A stretch of 64,000 nt of DNA, taken from the NCBI GenBank assembly GCA_037043455.1, contig JAWPHD010003282.1:159424-223423 (forward strand), given 5' to 3'. The DNA is from Cyrtodaria siliqua. Taxonomy: Eukaryota; Mollusca; Bivalvia; Adapedonta; Hiatellidae. The position numbers and the translations under genes were made by a program. The notes beneath the pieces were generated by a model. It saw only the letters and a program-made list of their open reading frames with translations, was not told the origin of the DNA and ran no database searches. This document shows, piece by piece, positions 1 through 11,198 of this stretch; position 1 is the first letter of the stretch, and each line of letters opens with the position of its first letter.

Positions 1-1783
1 ATACCTTATAGACTGGGCAAGACTAATTATAAGTAGGTTTTTATACCTTATAGACTGGGCAAGACTAATTATAAGTAGGTTTTTATACCTAAATAATGGG
101 CAAGACTAATTATAAGTAGGTTTATATACCTTATATACTGGGCAAGACTAATTATAAGTAGATTTATAAACCTTATAGACTGGGCAAGACTAATTATAAG
201 TAGGTTTATAAACCTTATAGACTGGGCAAGACTAATTATAAGTAGGTTTTTATACCTTATAGACTGGGCAAGACTAATTATAAGTAGGTATTTATACCTA
301 AATAATGGGCAAGACTAATTATAAGTAGGTTTATATACCTTATATACTGGGCAAGACTAATTATAAGTAGATTTATATACCTTATAGACTGGGAAGGACT
401 CTAATTATAAGAAGGTTTATTTACCTTATAGACTGGGCTAGATTCATTATAAGTAGGTTTATATACCTTATACACTGGGCACTTATAGATTGGGCAGGAC
501 TAATTATAAGTAGGTTTAGACTGGGCTAGACTCATTATAAGTAGGTTTATATACCTTATACACTGGGCATGACTCATTATAAGTAGGTTTATATACCTTA
601 TAGACTGGGCAAGACTACTTATAAGAAGGTTTATATACCTTATAGACTGGGAAAGACTAATTATAAGTAGGTTTATATACCTTATAGACTGGGCAAGAAT
701 AATTATAAGAAGGTGTATATACCTTATAGACTGGACAAGACTCATTATAAGTAGGTTTATATACCTTATACTAGGCATGACTTATTATAAGTAAGTTTAT
801 ATACCTTATAGACTGGGCAAGACTAATTATAAGAAGGCTTATATACCTTATAGACTGGGCAAGACTAATTATAAGTAGGTTTATATGCCTTATATACTGG
901 GCAAGACTGATTATAAGAAGGTTTATAAACCTTATAGACTGGGCAAGACTAATTGTAAGTAGGTTTATATACCTTATAGACTGGGCAAGACTACTTATAA
1001 GAAGGTTTATATACCTTATAGACTGGGCAAGACTAATTATAAGTAGGTTTATATACCTTATAGACTGGGCAAGACTACTTATAAGAAGGTTTATATACCT
1101 TATAGACTGGGAAAGACTAATTATAAGTAGGTTTATATACCTTATAGACTGGGCAAGAATAATTATAAGAAGGTGTATATACCTTATAGACTGGACAAGA
1201 CTCATTATAAGTAGGTTTATATACCTTATACTAGGCATGACTTATTATAAGTAAGTTTATATACCTTATAGACTGGGCAAGACTAATTATAAGAAGGCTT
1301 ATATACCTTATAGACTGGGCAAGACTAATTATAAGTAGGTTTATATGCCTTATATACTGGGCAAGACTGATTATAAGAAGGTTTATAAACCTTATAGACT
1401 GGGCAAGACTAATTGTAAGTAGGTTTATATACCTTATAGACTGGGCAAGACTAATTATAAGAAAAGACTGGGCAAGACTAATTATAAGTAGATGTATATA
1501 CCTTATAGACTGGGAAACACTTATTATAAGTAGGTTTATATACCTTATAGACTAGGCAAGACTAATTATAAGTAGGTTTATATACCTTATAGACTGGGCA
1601 AGACTAATTATAAGAAGGTTTATATACCTGATAGACCGGGCAAGACTAATTATAAGTAGGTTTATATACCTTATATACTGGGCAAGACTCATTATAAGAA
1701 GGTGTATATACCTTATAGACTGGACAAGACTCATTATAAGTAGATTTATATATCTTATACTAGGCATGACTCATTATAAGTAC
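1..1783. repeat. 42-bp satellite, left block (about 42 copies)
   Basis: Head-to-tail units of 42 bp, typified on the plus strand by GACTGGGCAAGACTAATTAT and then AAGTAGGTTTATATACCTTA. Units vary by point changes (GGCAAG/GGACAAG, AAGTAGG/AAGAAGG). The block lies in the last visible MRRF intron. Because 42 is divisible by three, long open frames appear (minus-strand SIRYINLLIISLAQ repeats), but they are array shadows. The unit resembles the end of the MRRF exon at 6,221-6,253 (see that entry). A larger duplication of about 460 bp repeats positions around 600-960 at about 1,060-1,420. Confidence 0.95.
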
Positions 1784-3270
1784 TTTACGTCAATGTTTTA
1801 TCTCTGGAACTCGGCAGCACCAATTTGTATACTCCAGTTAATTCTACTGAGGATGATGTTGTTTCCGCACATATCACTCGGTGCACTACTTCCAAGGCTG
1901 GTGTAAACGATAAGCAAAATAAACTGCCTACCATGTACTGAATTCCTAAATTACATAAAAATCCGTATAAGGCTCGCTTTATTTCTAATTCTAGTGCCTG
2001 CACCACAACAAACATCTCCAAACTTTTAACTTCTTGTCTTACTGCCGTTAAAGATCACATTAAACTATATTGTGATAAAACTCATGAAAACTCTGGGATT
2101 AATTTATTTTTGTCTATAAAAAATTCAGGAGACGTTCTTGATAAAATGTTCAATTAATGTCAAGTTTCATCAATAAGTACTTATGACTTCTCTACACTAT
2201 ATACAATCTTACCACATCATCTTATTAAAGACAAGCTAATTTCTCCTATTCAAAAAACATTCGCTAGAGAAAATACTACAATTTTGGCATGTAATAATAT
2301 TAAAGCGTTTTTTACTAATGGCAGTTTAGACAATTATACTATGTGGACTTGCTATGAAGTTTGTAAAGCACTCATCTTCCTACTAGATAATATTTTCGTC
2401 AGGTATGGTACCACTGTTTATAGACAAATTGTTGGTATCCCTATGGGTACGAACTGTGCACCACTTGTCGCAGATTTGTTTTTATTTTGTTATGAAAGAG
2501 ATTTCATGTGGAGTCTTTCACCAGATACCCAGGAAGATGTTTATACTGAAGCTTTTAATGACATCTCTCGGTATCTGGATGACATACTGAACATTGACAA
2601 CCCTTTCTTTCCAACTATGGTTGATAATATTTATCCTAAAGAACTTCAGCTTAATAAAGCTAATATATCTGATAATAACGCTTCTTTTCTTGATTTAGAT
2701 CTCTCGACTGAAAATGGTGAAATAATTAGCAAAATCTATGACAAGAGAGATGATTTTAATTTTGACATTGTTAATTACCCCCACTTGGATGGGGATGTTC
2801 CCCGAGCAACTTCTTATGGGGTGTATGTGTCTCAATTTATTCGTTTTTCAAGAGCTTGTACTCGAGTTGAGGACTTTAATATTCGTAATCTTTGTATAAC
2901 TAAAAAGCTACTCAATCAGGGTTACCGTTACCATAAACTTCGTAAAAGCTTTGCAAAATTTTATTATCGTAATCCTGATCTTCTTTCCAAATATAAAAGT
3001 AATTTAAGGACTCTTCTGCGACAAGGACTATCACAACCTGACTTCTATCGTGATGTGATTTATAAACTTCGTAAGATTCTTGGTCATGATCACTTTCATA
3101 CTATCTTTGTTAAACTTGTTAAAAAGTTTATCAAAAGAGGTTATGACCCTATCATTTTGCAACGTACCGCATGCTTGGTGGTGGACCCTTTTACAGTTCG
3201 CCACTATGCTTTCCTCTTTAATTGTACGATGACAGGACAGGCTGTGGACCCTATGATGATGCCTATCTAA
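1784..3270 (+). pseudogene. Penelope-like element reverse transcriptase, 5'-truncated and broken
   Basis: One plus-strand frame runs from the satellite border to the TAA at 3,268-3,270. It is interrupted by a TGA at 1,939-1,941 and a TAA at 2,155-2,157; the 328-codon open part starts at 2,284. Recognisable Penelope-type RT blocks are IPKLHKNPYKARFI and STYDFSTLYT upstream, then GIPMGTNCAPLVADLF, then the catalytic YLDDIL (about 2,571-2,588), then LNKANISDNNASFLDLDLS, then a basic C-terminal part (RYHKLRKSFAKFYYRN). I see no GIY-YIG endonuclease domain after the RT. The element would reverse-transcribe its own RNA, but the two stops and missing 5' end mean this copy is dead. It sits inside the 42-bp satellite, and the satellite resumes at about 3,769 on nearly the same repeat phase. 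Confidence 0.88.
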
Positions 3271-3768
3271 AGCCCATTGGGACGGTGACGTTTGATGTTT
3301 GTCTATGATCTTTCTTGTTGTGCCCTTAATGGTTTATTCTCTTGTTGCTCTGGCTTCTGCCAAGTCATTGAGTACCTTCATTGTGGCTTTCTAGGCTATT
3401 ATATTTTTTGTATTATATTTACATGAGCATATTTGTGTTTTACTTATATTGCCTATTGATGCTGCCTTGTTGGTTAGAGATTAGATCATGGCGGGGATTT
3501 CTTCATTTACAATGTCCTGTTTTAATGGGATGACAGTAGGGTAAGTGTGAGGTTTGGAGCACCCTAGAACCGGTTTAAACCCCCGGTGGCCTACTTTGCC
3601 ACTGACCGTTCCAAGGCGGTAGCCTTATTGTCAACCGTTTTGTGTTTGTGATGTCGTTTACTTTATTATTACTTTTGCCTTCTTGTTTGTCTGTTTGCAT
3701 GTTTGTTTCTGTGTTTGTGGTTGACTGTCCTCCTTGAATGCTACTTTCCCTGTCCGATCTTTTTATAT
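3271..3768 (+). mobile_element. 3' non-coding end of the Penelope-like element
   Basis: This sequence between the RT stop and the resumption of the satellite has no coding potential. Its last ~130 bp (about 3,645-3,768, containing TGAATGCTACTTTCCCTGTC) reappear at 17,345-17,475 next to a second Penelope-like relic. That marks it as part of the mobile element rather than host DNA. Confidence 0.75.
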
Positions 3769-6220
3769 TTCTTATATACCTTATAGACTGGGCAAGACTA
3801 ATTATAAGAAGGATTATATACCTTATAGACTGGGCAAGACTAATTATAAGTAGGTGTATATACCTTATTATACTGGGCAAGACTGATTATAAGAAGGTTT
3901 ATATAACTTATAGACTGGGCAAGACTAATTATGCATAGGTTTATAAACCTTATAGACTGGGCAAGACTAATTATAAGAAGGTTTATATACCTTATAGACT
4001 GGGCAAGACCAATTATAAGTAGGTTTATATACCTTATAGACTGGGCAAGACTAATTATAAGAATAGACTGGGCAAGACTAATTATAAGTAGGTTTATATA
4101 CCTTATATACTGGGCAAGACTAATTATGAGCAGGTTTATATACCTTATAGACTGGACAAGACTAATTATAAGAATAGACTGGGCAAGACTAATTATAAGT
4201 AGGTTTATATACCTTATATACTGGGCAAGACTAATTATAAGAATAGACTAGGCAAGACTAATTATAAGTAGGTGTATATACCTTATAGACTGGGCAAGAC
4301 TAATTATAAGAATAGACTGGGCAAGAATAATTATAAGTAGGTTTATATACCTTATATACTGGGCAAGACTAATTATAAGTAGGTTTATATACCTTATAGA
4401 CTGGGCAAGACTAATTATAAGTAGGTTTATATACCTTATAGACTGGGCAAGACTAATTATAAGAATAGACTGGGCAAGACTAATTATAAGTAGGTTTATA
4501 TACCTTATATACTGGGCAAGACTAATTATAAGTAGGTTTATATACCTTATAGACTGGGCAAGACTAATTATAAGGTTTATATACCTTACAGACTGGGCAA
4601 GACTAATTATAAGAAGGTTTATATACCTTATAGACTGGGCAAGACTAATTATAAGAATAGACTGGGCAAGACTAATTATAAGTAGGTTTATATACCTTAT
4701 AGACTGGGCAAGACTAATTATAAGAATAGACTAGGCAAGACTAATTATAAGTAGGTTTATATACCTTATATACTGGGCAAGACTAATTATAAGTAGGTTT
4801 ATATACCTTATAGACTGGGCAAGATGAATTATAAGAATAGACTAGGCAAGACTAATTATAAGTAGGTTTATATACCTTATATACTGGGCAAGACTAATTA
4901 TAAGTAGGTTTATATACCTTATAGACTGGGCAAGACTAATTATAAGAATAGACTAGGCAAGACTAATTATAAGTAGGTTTATATACCTTACAGATTGGGC
5001 AAGACTAATTAGAAGTAGGTTTATATACCTTATAGACTGGGCAAGACTAATTATAAGGTTTATATACCTTACAGACTGGGCAAGACTAATTATAAGTAGG
5101 TTTATATACCTTATAGACTGGGCAAGACTAATTATAAGGTTTATATACCTTACAGACTGGGCAAGACTAATTATAAGAAGGTTTATATACCTTATAGATT
5201 GGGAAATACTAATTATAAAAAGGTTTATATACATTATAGACTGAGCAAGACTAATTATAAGAAGGTGTATATACCTTATAGACTGGACAAGACTAATTAT
5301 AAGTAGGTTTATTTACCTTATAGACTGGGCAAAACTAATTATAAGTAGGTTTATTTACCTTATAGACTGGGCAAGACTAATTATAAGTAGGTTTATTTAC
5401 CTTATAGATTAGACTGGGCAAGACTAATTATAAGTAGGTTTATATACCTTATAGACTGGGCAAGACTAATTATAAGAAGGTTTATTTGCCTTATAGACTG
5501 GGCAAAACTAATTATAAGTAGGTTTATTTACCTTATAGACTGGGCAAGACTAATTATAAGTAGGTTTATTTACCTTTTAGATTAGACTGGGCAAGACTAA
5601 TTATAAGCAGGTTTATATACCTTATAGACTGGGCAAGACTAATTATAAGTAGGTTTATTTACCTTATAGATTAGACTTGGCAAGACTAATTATAAGGTTA
5701 ATATACCTTACAGACTGGGCAAGACTAATTATAAGTAGGTTTATTTACCTTATAGACTGGGCAAGACTAATTATAAGAAGGTTTATTTGCCTTATAGACT
5801 GGGCAAGACTAATTATAAGTAGGTTTATTTACCTTATAGATAAGACTGGGCAAGACTAATTATAAGTAGGTGTTTATACCTTATAGACTGGGCAATACTA
5901 ATTATAAGAAGGTGTATATACCTTACAGACTGGGCAAGACTAATTATAAGTAGGTTTATTTACCTTATAGACTGGGCAAGACTAATTATAAGTAGGTTTA
6001 TTTACCTTATAGATTAGACTGGGCAAGACTAATTATAAGTAGATGTATATACCTTACAGACTGGACAAGACTAATTATAAGAAGGTTTATATACCTTATA
6101 GACTGGGCAAGACTAATTATAAGTAGGTGTATATACCTTACAGACTGGGCAAGACTAATTATAAGAAGGTTTATATACCTTATAGACTGGGCAAGACTAA
6201 TTATAAGTAGGTGTACACAC
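3769..6220. repeat. 42-bp satellite, right block, ending at the MRRF donor site
   Basis: Same 42-bp family as 1-1,783, here mixed with shorter units in which AAGAATAGACTGGGC skips the AGGTTTATATACC part (many at 4,060-4,970), giving a mixed higher-order pattern. Around 5,300-6,010 units carry TTATTTACC in place of TATATACC, and some carry an extra TAGATTAGACTGG. The block runs without a gap into the 5' splice site of the MRRF exon ending at 6,221. Read on the minus strand each full unit contains CAGTCTATAAG/GTATAT, the counterpart of the exon's CAGTCTATACAG/GTGTGT. Confidence 0.95.
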
Positions 6221-6339
6221 CTGTATAGACTGGACAAGATTGACAATAAGTAGGGTTGGGTTTTTCTGGATCAATGAGGCAATTTGATTCAGAGGAAATG
6301 TTCCATCCTTCGTCTTGATTTGGAGTCTGTCAAATGTGG
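6221..6339 (-). CDS. MRRF: MRRF coding exon (third visible), domain II start
   Basis: A 119-bp exon. On the minus strand the acceptor is TTTATTTACAG at 6,340 onward and the donor is CAG/GTGTGT with the intron starting at 6,220. It supplies two bases to a split Ala codon and then 39 codons, including TFDRLQIKTKDG and PLNQIASLIQKNPTLLIVNL, ending in phase 0 at VQSIQ. This corresponds to the strand of ribosome-recycling factor after the conserved RTS motif (vertebrate MRRF has a similar LNQIS core, known from memory of the family). Its last ~33 bases, plus-strand CCTGTATAGACTGG...AATAAGTAGGG, agree with the neighbouring satellite unit at about 26 of 31 aligned positions. So the satellite is an amplified copy of this exon end and donor, or shares its origin. 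Confidence 0.85.
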
Positions 6340-6424
6340 CTGTAAATAAACATGTGCATGTATGCCTGGCTTGAAACAAAATACAAGTCGATAGAACAAA
6401 CAGAAGGAGGACGTGTGTACCCAT

Positions 6425-7058
6425 CCATCATTAGTTTACTTTACCTTTTATATCAACATCATAATCAAACTGCTTATGAATTATAAATGTAAGCAAACTG
6501 CCTATAAATTATGAAAGAAAGCAAACTGCCTATAAATTATAAATGTAGGCAAACTTCCTATAAATTATGAATGTAAGTCAAAAAACTGCCTATAAATTAT
6601 TAACATAAGTGAACTGCCTATAAATTATTAATGTAAGTGAGCAAACTGCCTATAAATTATTAATGTAAGTGAGCGAACTGCCTATAAATTTTGAATGTAA
6701 ATGAGAAAACTACCAATCCACCATTAAGTTTACTTTAACTTTTATTACCATATCATAAGCAAACTGCTTATAAATTATGAATGTAAGTGAACTGCCTATA
6801 AATTATGAATGTAAGAGAGCAAACTGCCTATAAATTATGAATGTAAGTGAACTGCCTATAAATTATGAATGTAAGAGAGCAAACTGCCTATAAATTATGA
6901 ATGTAAGTGAGCTTCCTATAAATTATGAATGTAAGGAAACTGCCTATAAATTATGTATGTGAGTGAACTGCCTATCGATTATTAATGTAATTGCGAAGAA
7001 CTGCCTATAAATTATGAACAGAAGTCAGAAAACTGCCTATAAATTAATTTAGTGCTGG
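6425..7058. repeat. 28-bp-type minisatellite in an MRRF intron, first part
   Basis: Tandem units of about 26-32 bp built on AACTGCCTATAAATTATGAA followed by TGTAAGTGAGC. A longer leader containing TTTACTTT and TTATCAT-type sequence occurs at 6,430-6,480 and again at 6,718-6,775, so units are organised in a ~290-bp higher-order repeat. No coding function is seen. Confidence 0.9.
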
Positions 7059-7330
7059 CTAATGCATTTTCTCATGATATTCTACTGGTAATTTCAATAC
7101 ACTTTGTCGATTTACTGGTTTCCTTCGACGCATAAAACATAAAATGATGCAATATTGGTTGTGCTATTGAATGAAAAATATTACGCACGACAGTTTCAAT
7201 GTTGACAGCATCTGCTTTCTGTTTCGAATTTGTATTCAATGCCGGGTGATGTCTTCGCAAGTGAATATATTGTTCTACCAGAGCACTTGACCGTAACATT
7301 GCATATTTTACAAACAGCACGATGTCTACT
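7059..7330 (-). pseudogene. BED-type zinc finger relic of a hAT-like element inside the 28-bp array
   Basis: The minus strand reads about 82 codons including HLRRHHPALNTNSKQKAD. This is the second half of a BED finger (the H-x3-H end) followed by the linker usual in hAT-derived ZBED proteins. It is alignable with 10,080-10,330, where the fuller CKCSGSTTHSVTHLRRHHP is present. The left border starts TAGTGCTGG, like the TIR of the second copy. The 28-bp array resumes at 7,331. Too short and too decayed to be a working transposase. Confidence 0.7.
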
Positions 7331-7440
7331 ACTATAAATTATGAATGTTAGCAAATTGCCTATAAATTATGAATGTAATTGAGCAAACTGGCCTACAAAT
7401 TATGAATGTAAGTGAACTGCCTATAAATTATGAATGTGAG
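7331..7440. repeat. 28-bp-type minisatellite, second part
   Basis: Four further units (CCTATAAATTATGAATGTNA type) continue the array after the BED relic, showing that the relic interrupts a pre-existing array. The 260 bases that follow (7,441-7,700) are AT-rich with nothing recognisable. Confidence 0.85.
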
Positions 7441-7699
7441 TTATTTATTTGGCATAGTTTGCAGTTTAATTCTATTCCATTGATTGAATTACTTTGTCAA
7501 CTGTTTCATTTTATGTTTTAATAATCATATTCTGACCTTTAATGTCTCGTATCTTCTTGCTTCTTTATTTTTGTAGGTTAGAAATAACGTTTTCCTTTTT
7601 TTTGTCTAAAACAAACTAAACAATGAAATAAATAAATGTCCATATTAAGTTTCATTTTGACAGTCAAACAATGACGAATTTCTATTGTCTAGCTTTCTT

Positions 7700-8057
7700 G
7701 GTTTATAATCAGTAGAGCTTTATTTATAATCAGTAGAGCTTTATTTATAATCAGTAGAGCTTTATTTATAATCAGTAGAGCTTTGAGCTTTATTTATAAT
7801 CAGTAGAGCTTTGAGCTTTATTTATAATCAGTAGAGCTTTATTTATAATCAGTAGAGCTTTATTTATAAGAGCTTTATTTATAATCAGTAGAGCTTTATT
7901 TATAATCAGTAGAGCTTTGAGCTTTATTTATAATCAGTAGAGCTTTATTTATAATCAGTAGAGCTTTATTTATAATCAGTAGAGCTTTATTTATAATCAG
8001 TAGAGCTTTGAGCTTTATTTATAATCAGTAGAGCTTTATTTATAATCAGTAGAGCCT
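7700..8057. repeat. 21-bp minisatellite
   Basis: About 16 units of TTTATAATCAGTAGAGCTT, 21 bp long, several followed by an extra TTGAGC hexamer. The array ends exactly where the Tc1/mariner-like element begins. Confidence 0.93.
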
Positions 8058-8063
8058 TATATA

Positions 8064-8927
8064 CTCCTCAAAATAAATTAAGGACCGTCAGAATATTTCT
8101 CCATATACCATTTTCAAACGGCTACACAGAATGTGTTTAATCACTAAACTGTACATTGTCAGGTCTTCTGCATTAAATGTAATAAAAACATGTTGATATA
8201 CATTGTTCTGTTTATTAAAAAAGAGTCCGAGATGTTTGATAATTTCTAAATATTATTATTTTGCCCCAAAACAACAATACTAAAAGTTTTAATAAGTTTT
8301 GTCACTTTATTCATTATGTTTAATCACTAACAATGAAACTATAGACGCGAATTGAAAAACGCGGATTTTTTATCCCATCCAAAATGAAGTAAATTTTGAA
8401 GACGTAGTTGCATATTTGGCACTGCAGGTTTTAATATCTGTGGAGTATTAAATTCTAAAGAAATGGTGACAGATGTTTGTTAAGGAATTTGAATTTTTGA
8501 ATTGAGGTTTTAAGGTGCACCAACACATGAAAGGTTATATGGCGCCTAACAGGAATGAACATGCCAGGCTCATCCTAAATGTACATCGAGATAAAATATG
8601 GAGAATGGGCCTAGAACTGAACTAGAACCCCAGAACTGCAGAGTTGCTGCAAATTCTATTGTAGACACTCCATTTATGCTGCAGCCACGTTTATTGTTTT
8701 TCCTGCCACTGCCTTAGTGAAGTTAGGGAATCAATAGTCATAAAGATAATATGAAATAACATGCATTTTATTGAAATTTCAAAATCTAGAATACAGAAAC
8801 ACGAAACAGTTTCCATTTTTGGAATGCAATGTGTATTTAAACTTGTGCGAATTTAAACTTGTGCGATGATGCAAACTTTTATCTTACTGAATTAAAGAAG
8901 GGATGGTCCTTAACTTATTTTGAGGAG
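8064..8927. mobile_element. Tc1/mariner-like TIR element, non-autonomous (864 bp)
   Basis: Inverted ends CTCCTCAAAATAAATTAAGG on the left and its near-complement (CCTTAACTTATTTTGAGGAG) on the right, each bordered by TA, the usual target duplication of this superfamily. The interior has no open transposase frame that I can recognise. It lies in an MRRF intron between the 21-bp array and the next exon. Confidence 0.8.
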
Positions 8928-9027
8928 TATATATAAACAAATGTTATATGATAAGACTGTGTTGAAAACCTTCACAAATTATGGAACAAATTTGTGTCTT
9001 TTTTATGTGGGGGTATGAAGGAGTTAC

Positions 9028-9165
9028 CTGTTGACGTCCTCAGAGATAGGTTGTTTGTATATTCCTGCTTGAGGTCATCTAGCACTTTCTGAAAGTCAGC
9101 CTTGTACTTGGCCATGTCCATTATAGGTGATATTTCATCTGCACTTAGTTGAACGTGTGCGTGTC
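9028..9165 (-). CDS. MRRF: MRRF coding exon (second visible), N-terminal helix
   Basis: A 138-bp exon with acceptor AATATTGCAG (minus strand, reading into 9,165) and donor ACAG/GTAACT at 9,027. Two bases complete the split Gly codon from the preceding exon, then 45 codons, then one base of a split codon. The protein reads HAHVQLSADEIS, then MAKYKADFQKVLDDLKQEYT, then NNLSLRTST. The long amphipathic helix ending LK-x-x-x-x-x-NL-x-x-RTS is the hallmark start of ribosome-recycling factor domain I. Both phases match the neighbouring exons, which strongly supports a real gene rather than a chance frame. Confidence 0.88.
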
Positions 9166-9224
9166 CTGCAATATTGACTATCAATTAATCATAAGTTTAT
9201 ACCTATCAATTAACCATACCCCCA

Positions 9225-9520
9225 TAAGGCCAAACAAAAAATAATATGTGTGGTTCAGGTAACACTGGCAAAAAATGGGGTAGGTAAGTAGGTAGGCCTT
9301 TTTTCTTTCTTTTTTTTCCCCTCAATAATGAATTCAATTCTGTTAATGAATTTAATATGTTAAATTACTATACCTTGAGTTCGATTTTTCTGCATTATCA
9401 ACATTTTTTTATTTATTTTCTTTTTTTTTTAATTTTTGCATAAAAAGTTTTAGGGTCGGCCCCTTAAAATAGGGTCGGTCCGGTTACCTGAACCACACAT
9501 ATTTTTTTATGTGGCCTAAC
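9225..9520. mobile_element. Small TIR element (TAAGGCCA...TGGCCTAA family), 296 bp
   Basis: The left end carries TAAGGCCAAACAAAAAAT and TGTGTGGTTCAGGTAAC; the right end is the inverted complement. No coding capacity. AACCATA occurs just outside both ends (9,212-9,218 and 9,519-9,525), but on the left it is separated by a C-run, so I do not claim a clean target duplication. A longer member of the same family lies at 60,513-61,169. Confidence 0.78.
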
Positions 9521-9981
9521 CATATTGTTATAACTAACAATTAAATATATATATACACTAAAAGAAAAAAGAAACGCAACTCCGTATTAATAATCACATA
9601 TCTTGGCGTGCATCAAATATCTTGACGTGTATTAAACTAAAAAGTATAATTTTATTTCAGTACACAGTATTTAGGTTTGATATTCATATTCCGCTAGTGT
9701 TGTGTGAATCAGGGTGTCAGATAAATGTTCATAAGCGAAACCAAGCGTTACGCTATATAACGCGGGCAGCAAATATTAACAACGCATTCGGTAAAAAATG
9801 GTCCTGGCAAGTATTCGGTCGTTAGGAGGACCCTTTATGTTCACAGTGGTTTCACGAATGTTTTACGCTGGTTTTTGCTGGGGTGTGGAAGTGCTGACCC
9901 AGGTGCTTGTGACAAATATATGCGTCATCTTGACGTGACATAACACTTGGATGTCCTTGTTTAGGACGGTTGTTGGTCAAT

Positions 9982-10477
9982 ACTAGTGCTGGGTATCGCA
10001 TCCAAAAAACATATCGCGATATATTGCGATACAAGAGACTGTATCACGATATGTATCATAATATATTTTCTTGTGCAATTGCGTTAATAATTTCAATAGA
10101 CTTTGTCGATTTACTTGTTTACTTCGATGCAGAAGACATAACGTGATGCAATGTTGGTTGTGCTTGTGAATGAGAAAGATTACGCACGGCAGTTTCGATG
10201 TTAACAATGTCTACTTTCTGTTTTGAATTTGTATTCAACGTCGGGTGATGTCTTCGCAAGTGAGTTACCGAATGTGTTGTGCTGCCGGAGCACTTGCAAC
10301 CTTGCACATTTTACAAAATGCAACATTGCCTAGATCTACTATTGAAGCACCCTTTTAAAACTTTTTAAGCCCAAAATGATCCCAAACATACAATTTTGAG
10401 CTACTCTTTTGTTTTTAACATTTCTCAATCACTTGAATCGGCCATGCTCATCTGAGTGCATGGTACCCAGCACTACA
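9982..10477 (-). mobile_element. Non-autonomous hAT-like element with BED-finger relic
   Basis: Ends are TAGTGCTGGGTATC on the left and GGTACCCAGCACTA on the right, imperfect inverted repeats of about 14 bp. Within it, minus strand about 10,080-10,330, lies a frame with CKCSGSTTHSVTHLRRHHP: Cys-x-Cys, a Ser/Thr loop and His-x4-His-like spacing typical of BED fingers, which bind DNA at the N-terminus of hAT transposases. The catalytic RNase-H-like domain is absent. The left arm also holds the palindromic ATATCGCGATAT at 10,013-10,024. Confidence 0.7.
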
Positions 10478-10479
10478 TA

Positions 10480-11195
10480 AGCGCACATTATGATAAGCGA
10501 ACATCAGATATTATTGAAAGTGCATTAGTTTTTAACTACGATGGTACCCACATCCCAATATGTGTATTTATGACTGCATTACAAACACGGGAACCATAGA
10601 AAGTTAAAAATAGATCTTAGTCGGAGATTATGATTTACTTTCAAAACAGGTACGTACCAGTATGCTGAAAAAACATCATGGTATGTATTATTTTGAGGTC
10701 CGTATCACAAATAAACCGGTAGAACTGCGCAGCACTAGTCAATACAGTCTCTCTCAGACGTTGAAATAGTCTTGTTATAGACCATTTATGCATGCAAAGA
10801 TGGACAGACACAATAAGCTGCGAAATTTCGTTCAACAGCTAAAGACGCTCGTCTTTAAGTAAACGTGGCATGAATAAAACCTTTCTAAATTTGACAAAAA
10901 CGCTGGATTCTTGATAAATGATGTCGTGCGACATAATTCAGACAAAAAGTGGCATGTGTTCCCTAATACATATGCCGGACCCGTGCATCTGTTAAATTAT
11001 GTATTTCATGCTTAACTTAAGAATGATTTTCAAAAGGAACTACGGTGGAGGTATCTGTGACGCTTTTCGATCAGTGGTAAATTAGCCAAAGATTATTTGA
11101 ACAAATAACACTTAATATATTCTGACGCTAAAAAGGTTTTTCATTGAGTATAAATTTAAAATATTTTTACATCCATGAAAATGATCAGTTTTACA
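10480..11195. other. MRRF intron, no recognisable feature
   Basis: AT-rich sequence between the hAT-like relic and the first visible MRRF exon. I see no repeat, ORF or RNA gene that can be supported. Confidence 0.6.
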
Positions 11196-11198
11196 AAC

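Noticed and set aside
500..5234. Hydrophobic repeat ORFs such as SIRYINLLIISLAQ
   Set aside because: These are frames of the 42-bp satellite. In the MRRF reading frame the intron meets a TAG shortly after the donor, so they are not an extension of the gene.
6425..8057. CRISPR-like array from regularly spaced repeats
   Set aside because: Units are contiguous with no unique spacers, lie in a eukaryotic intron, and are ordinary minisatellites.
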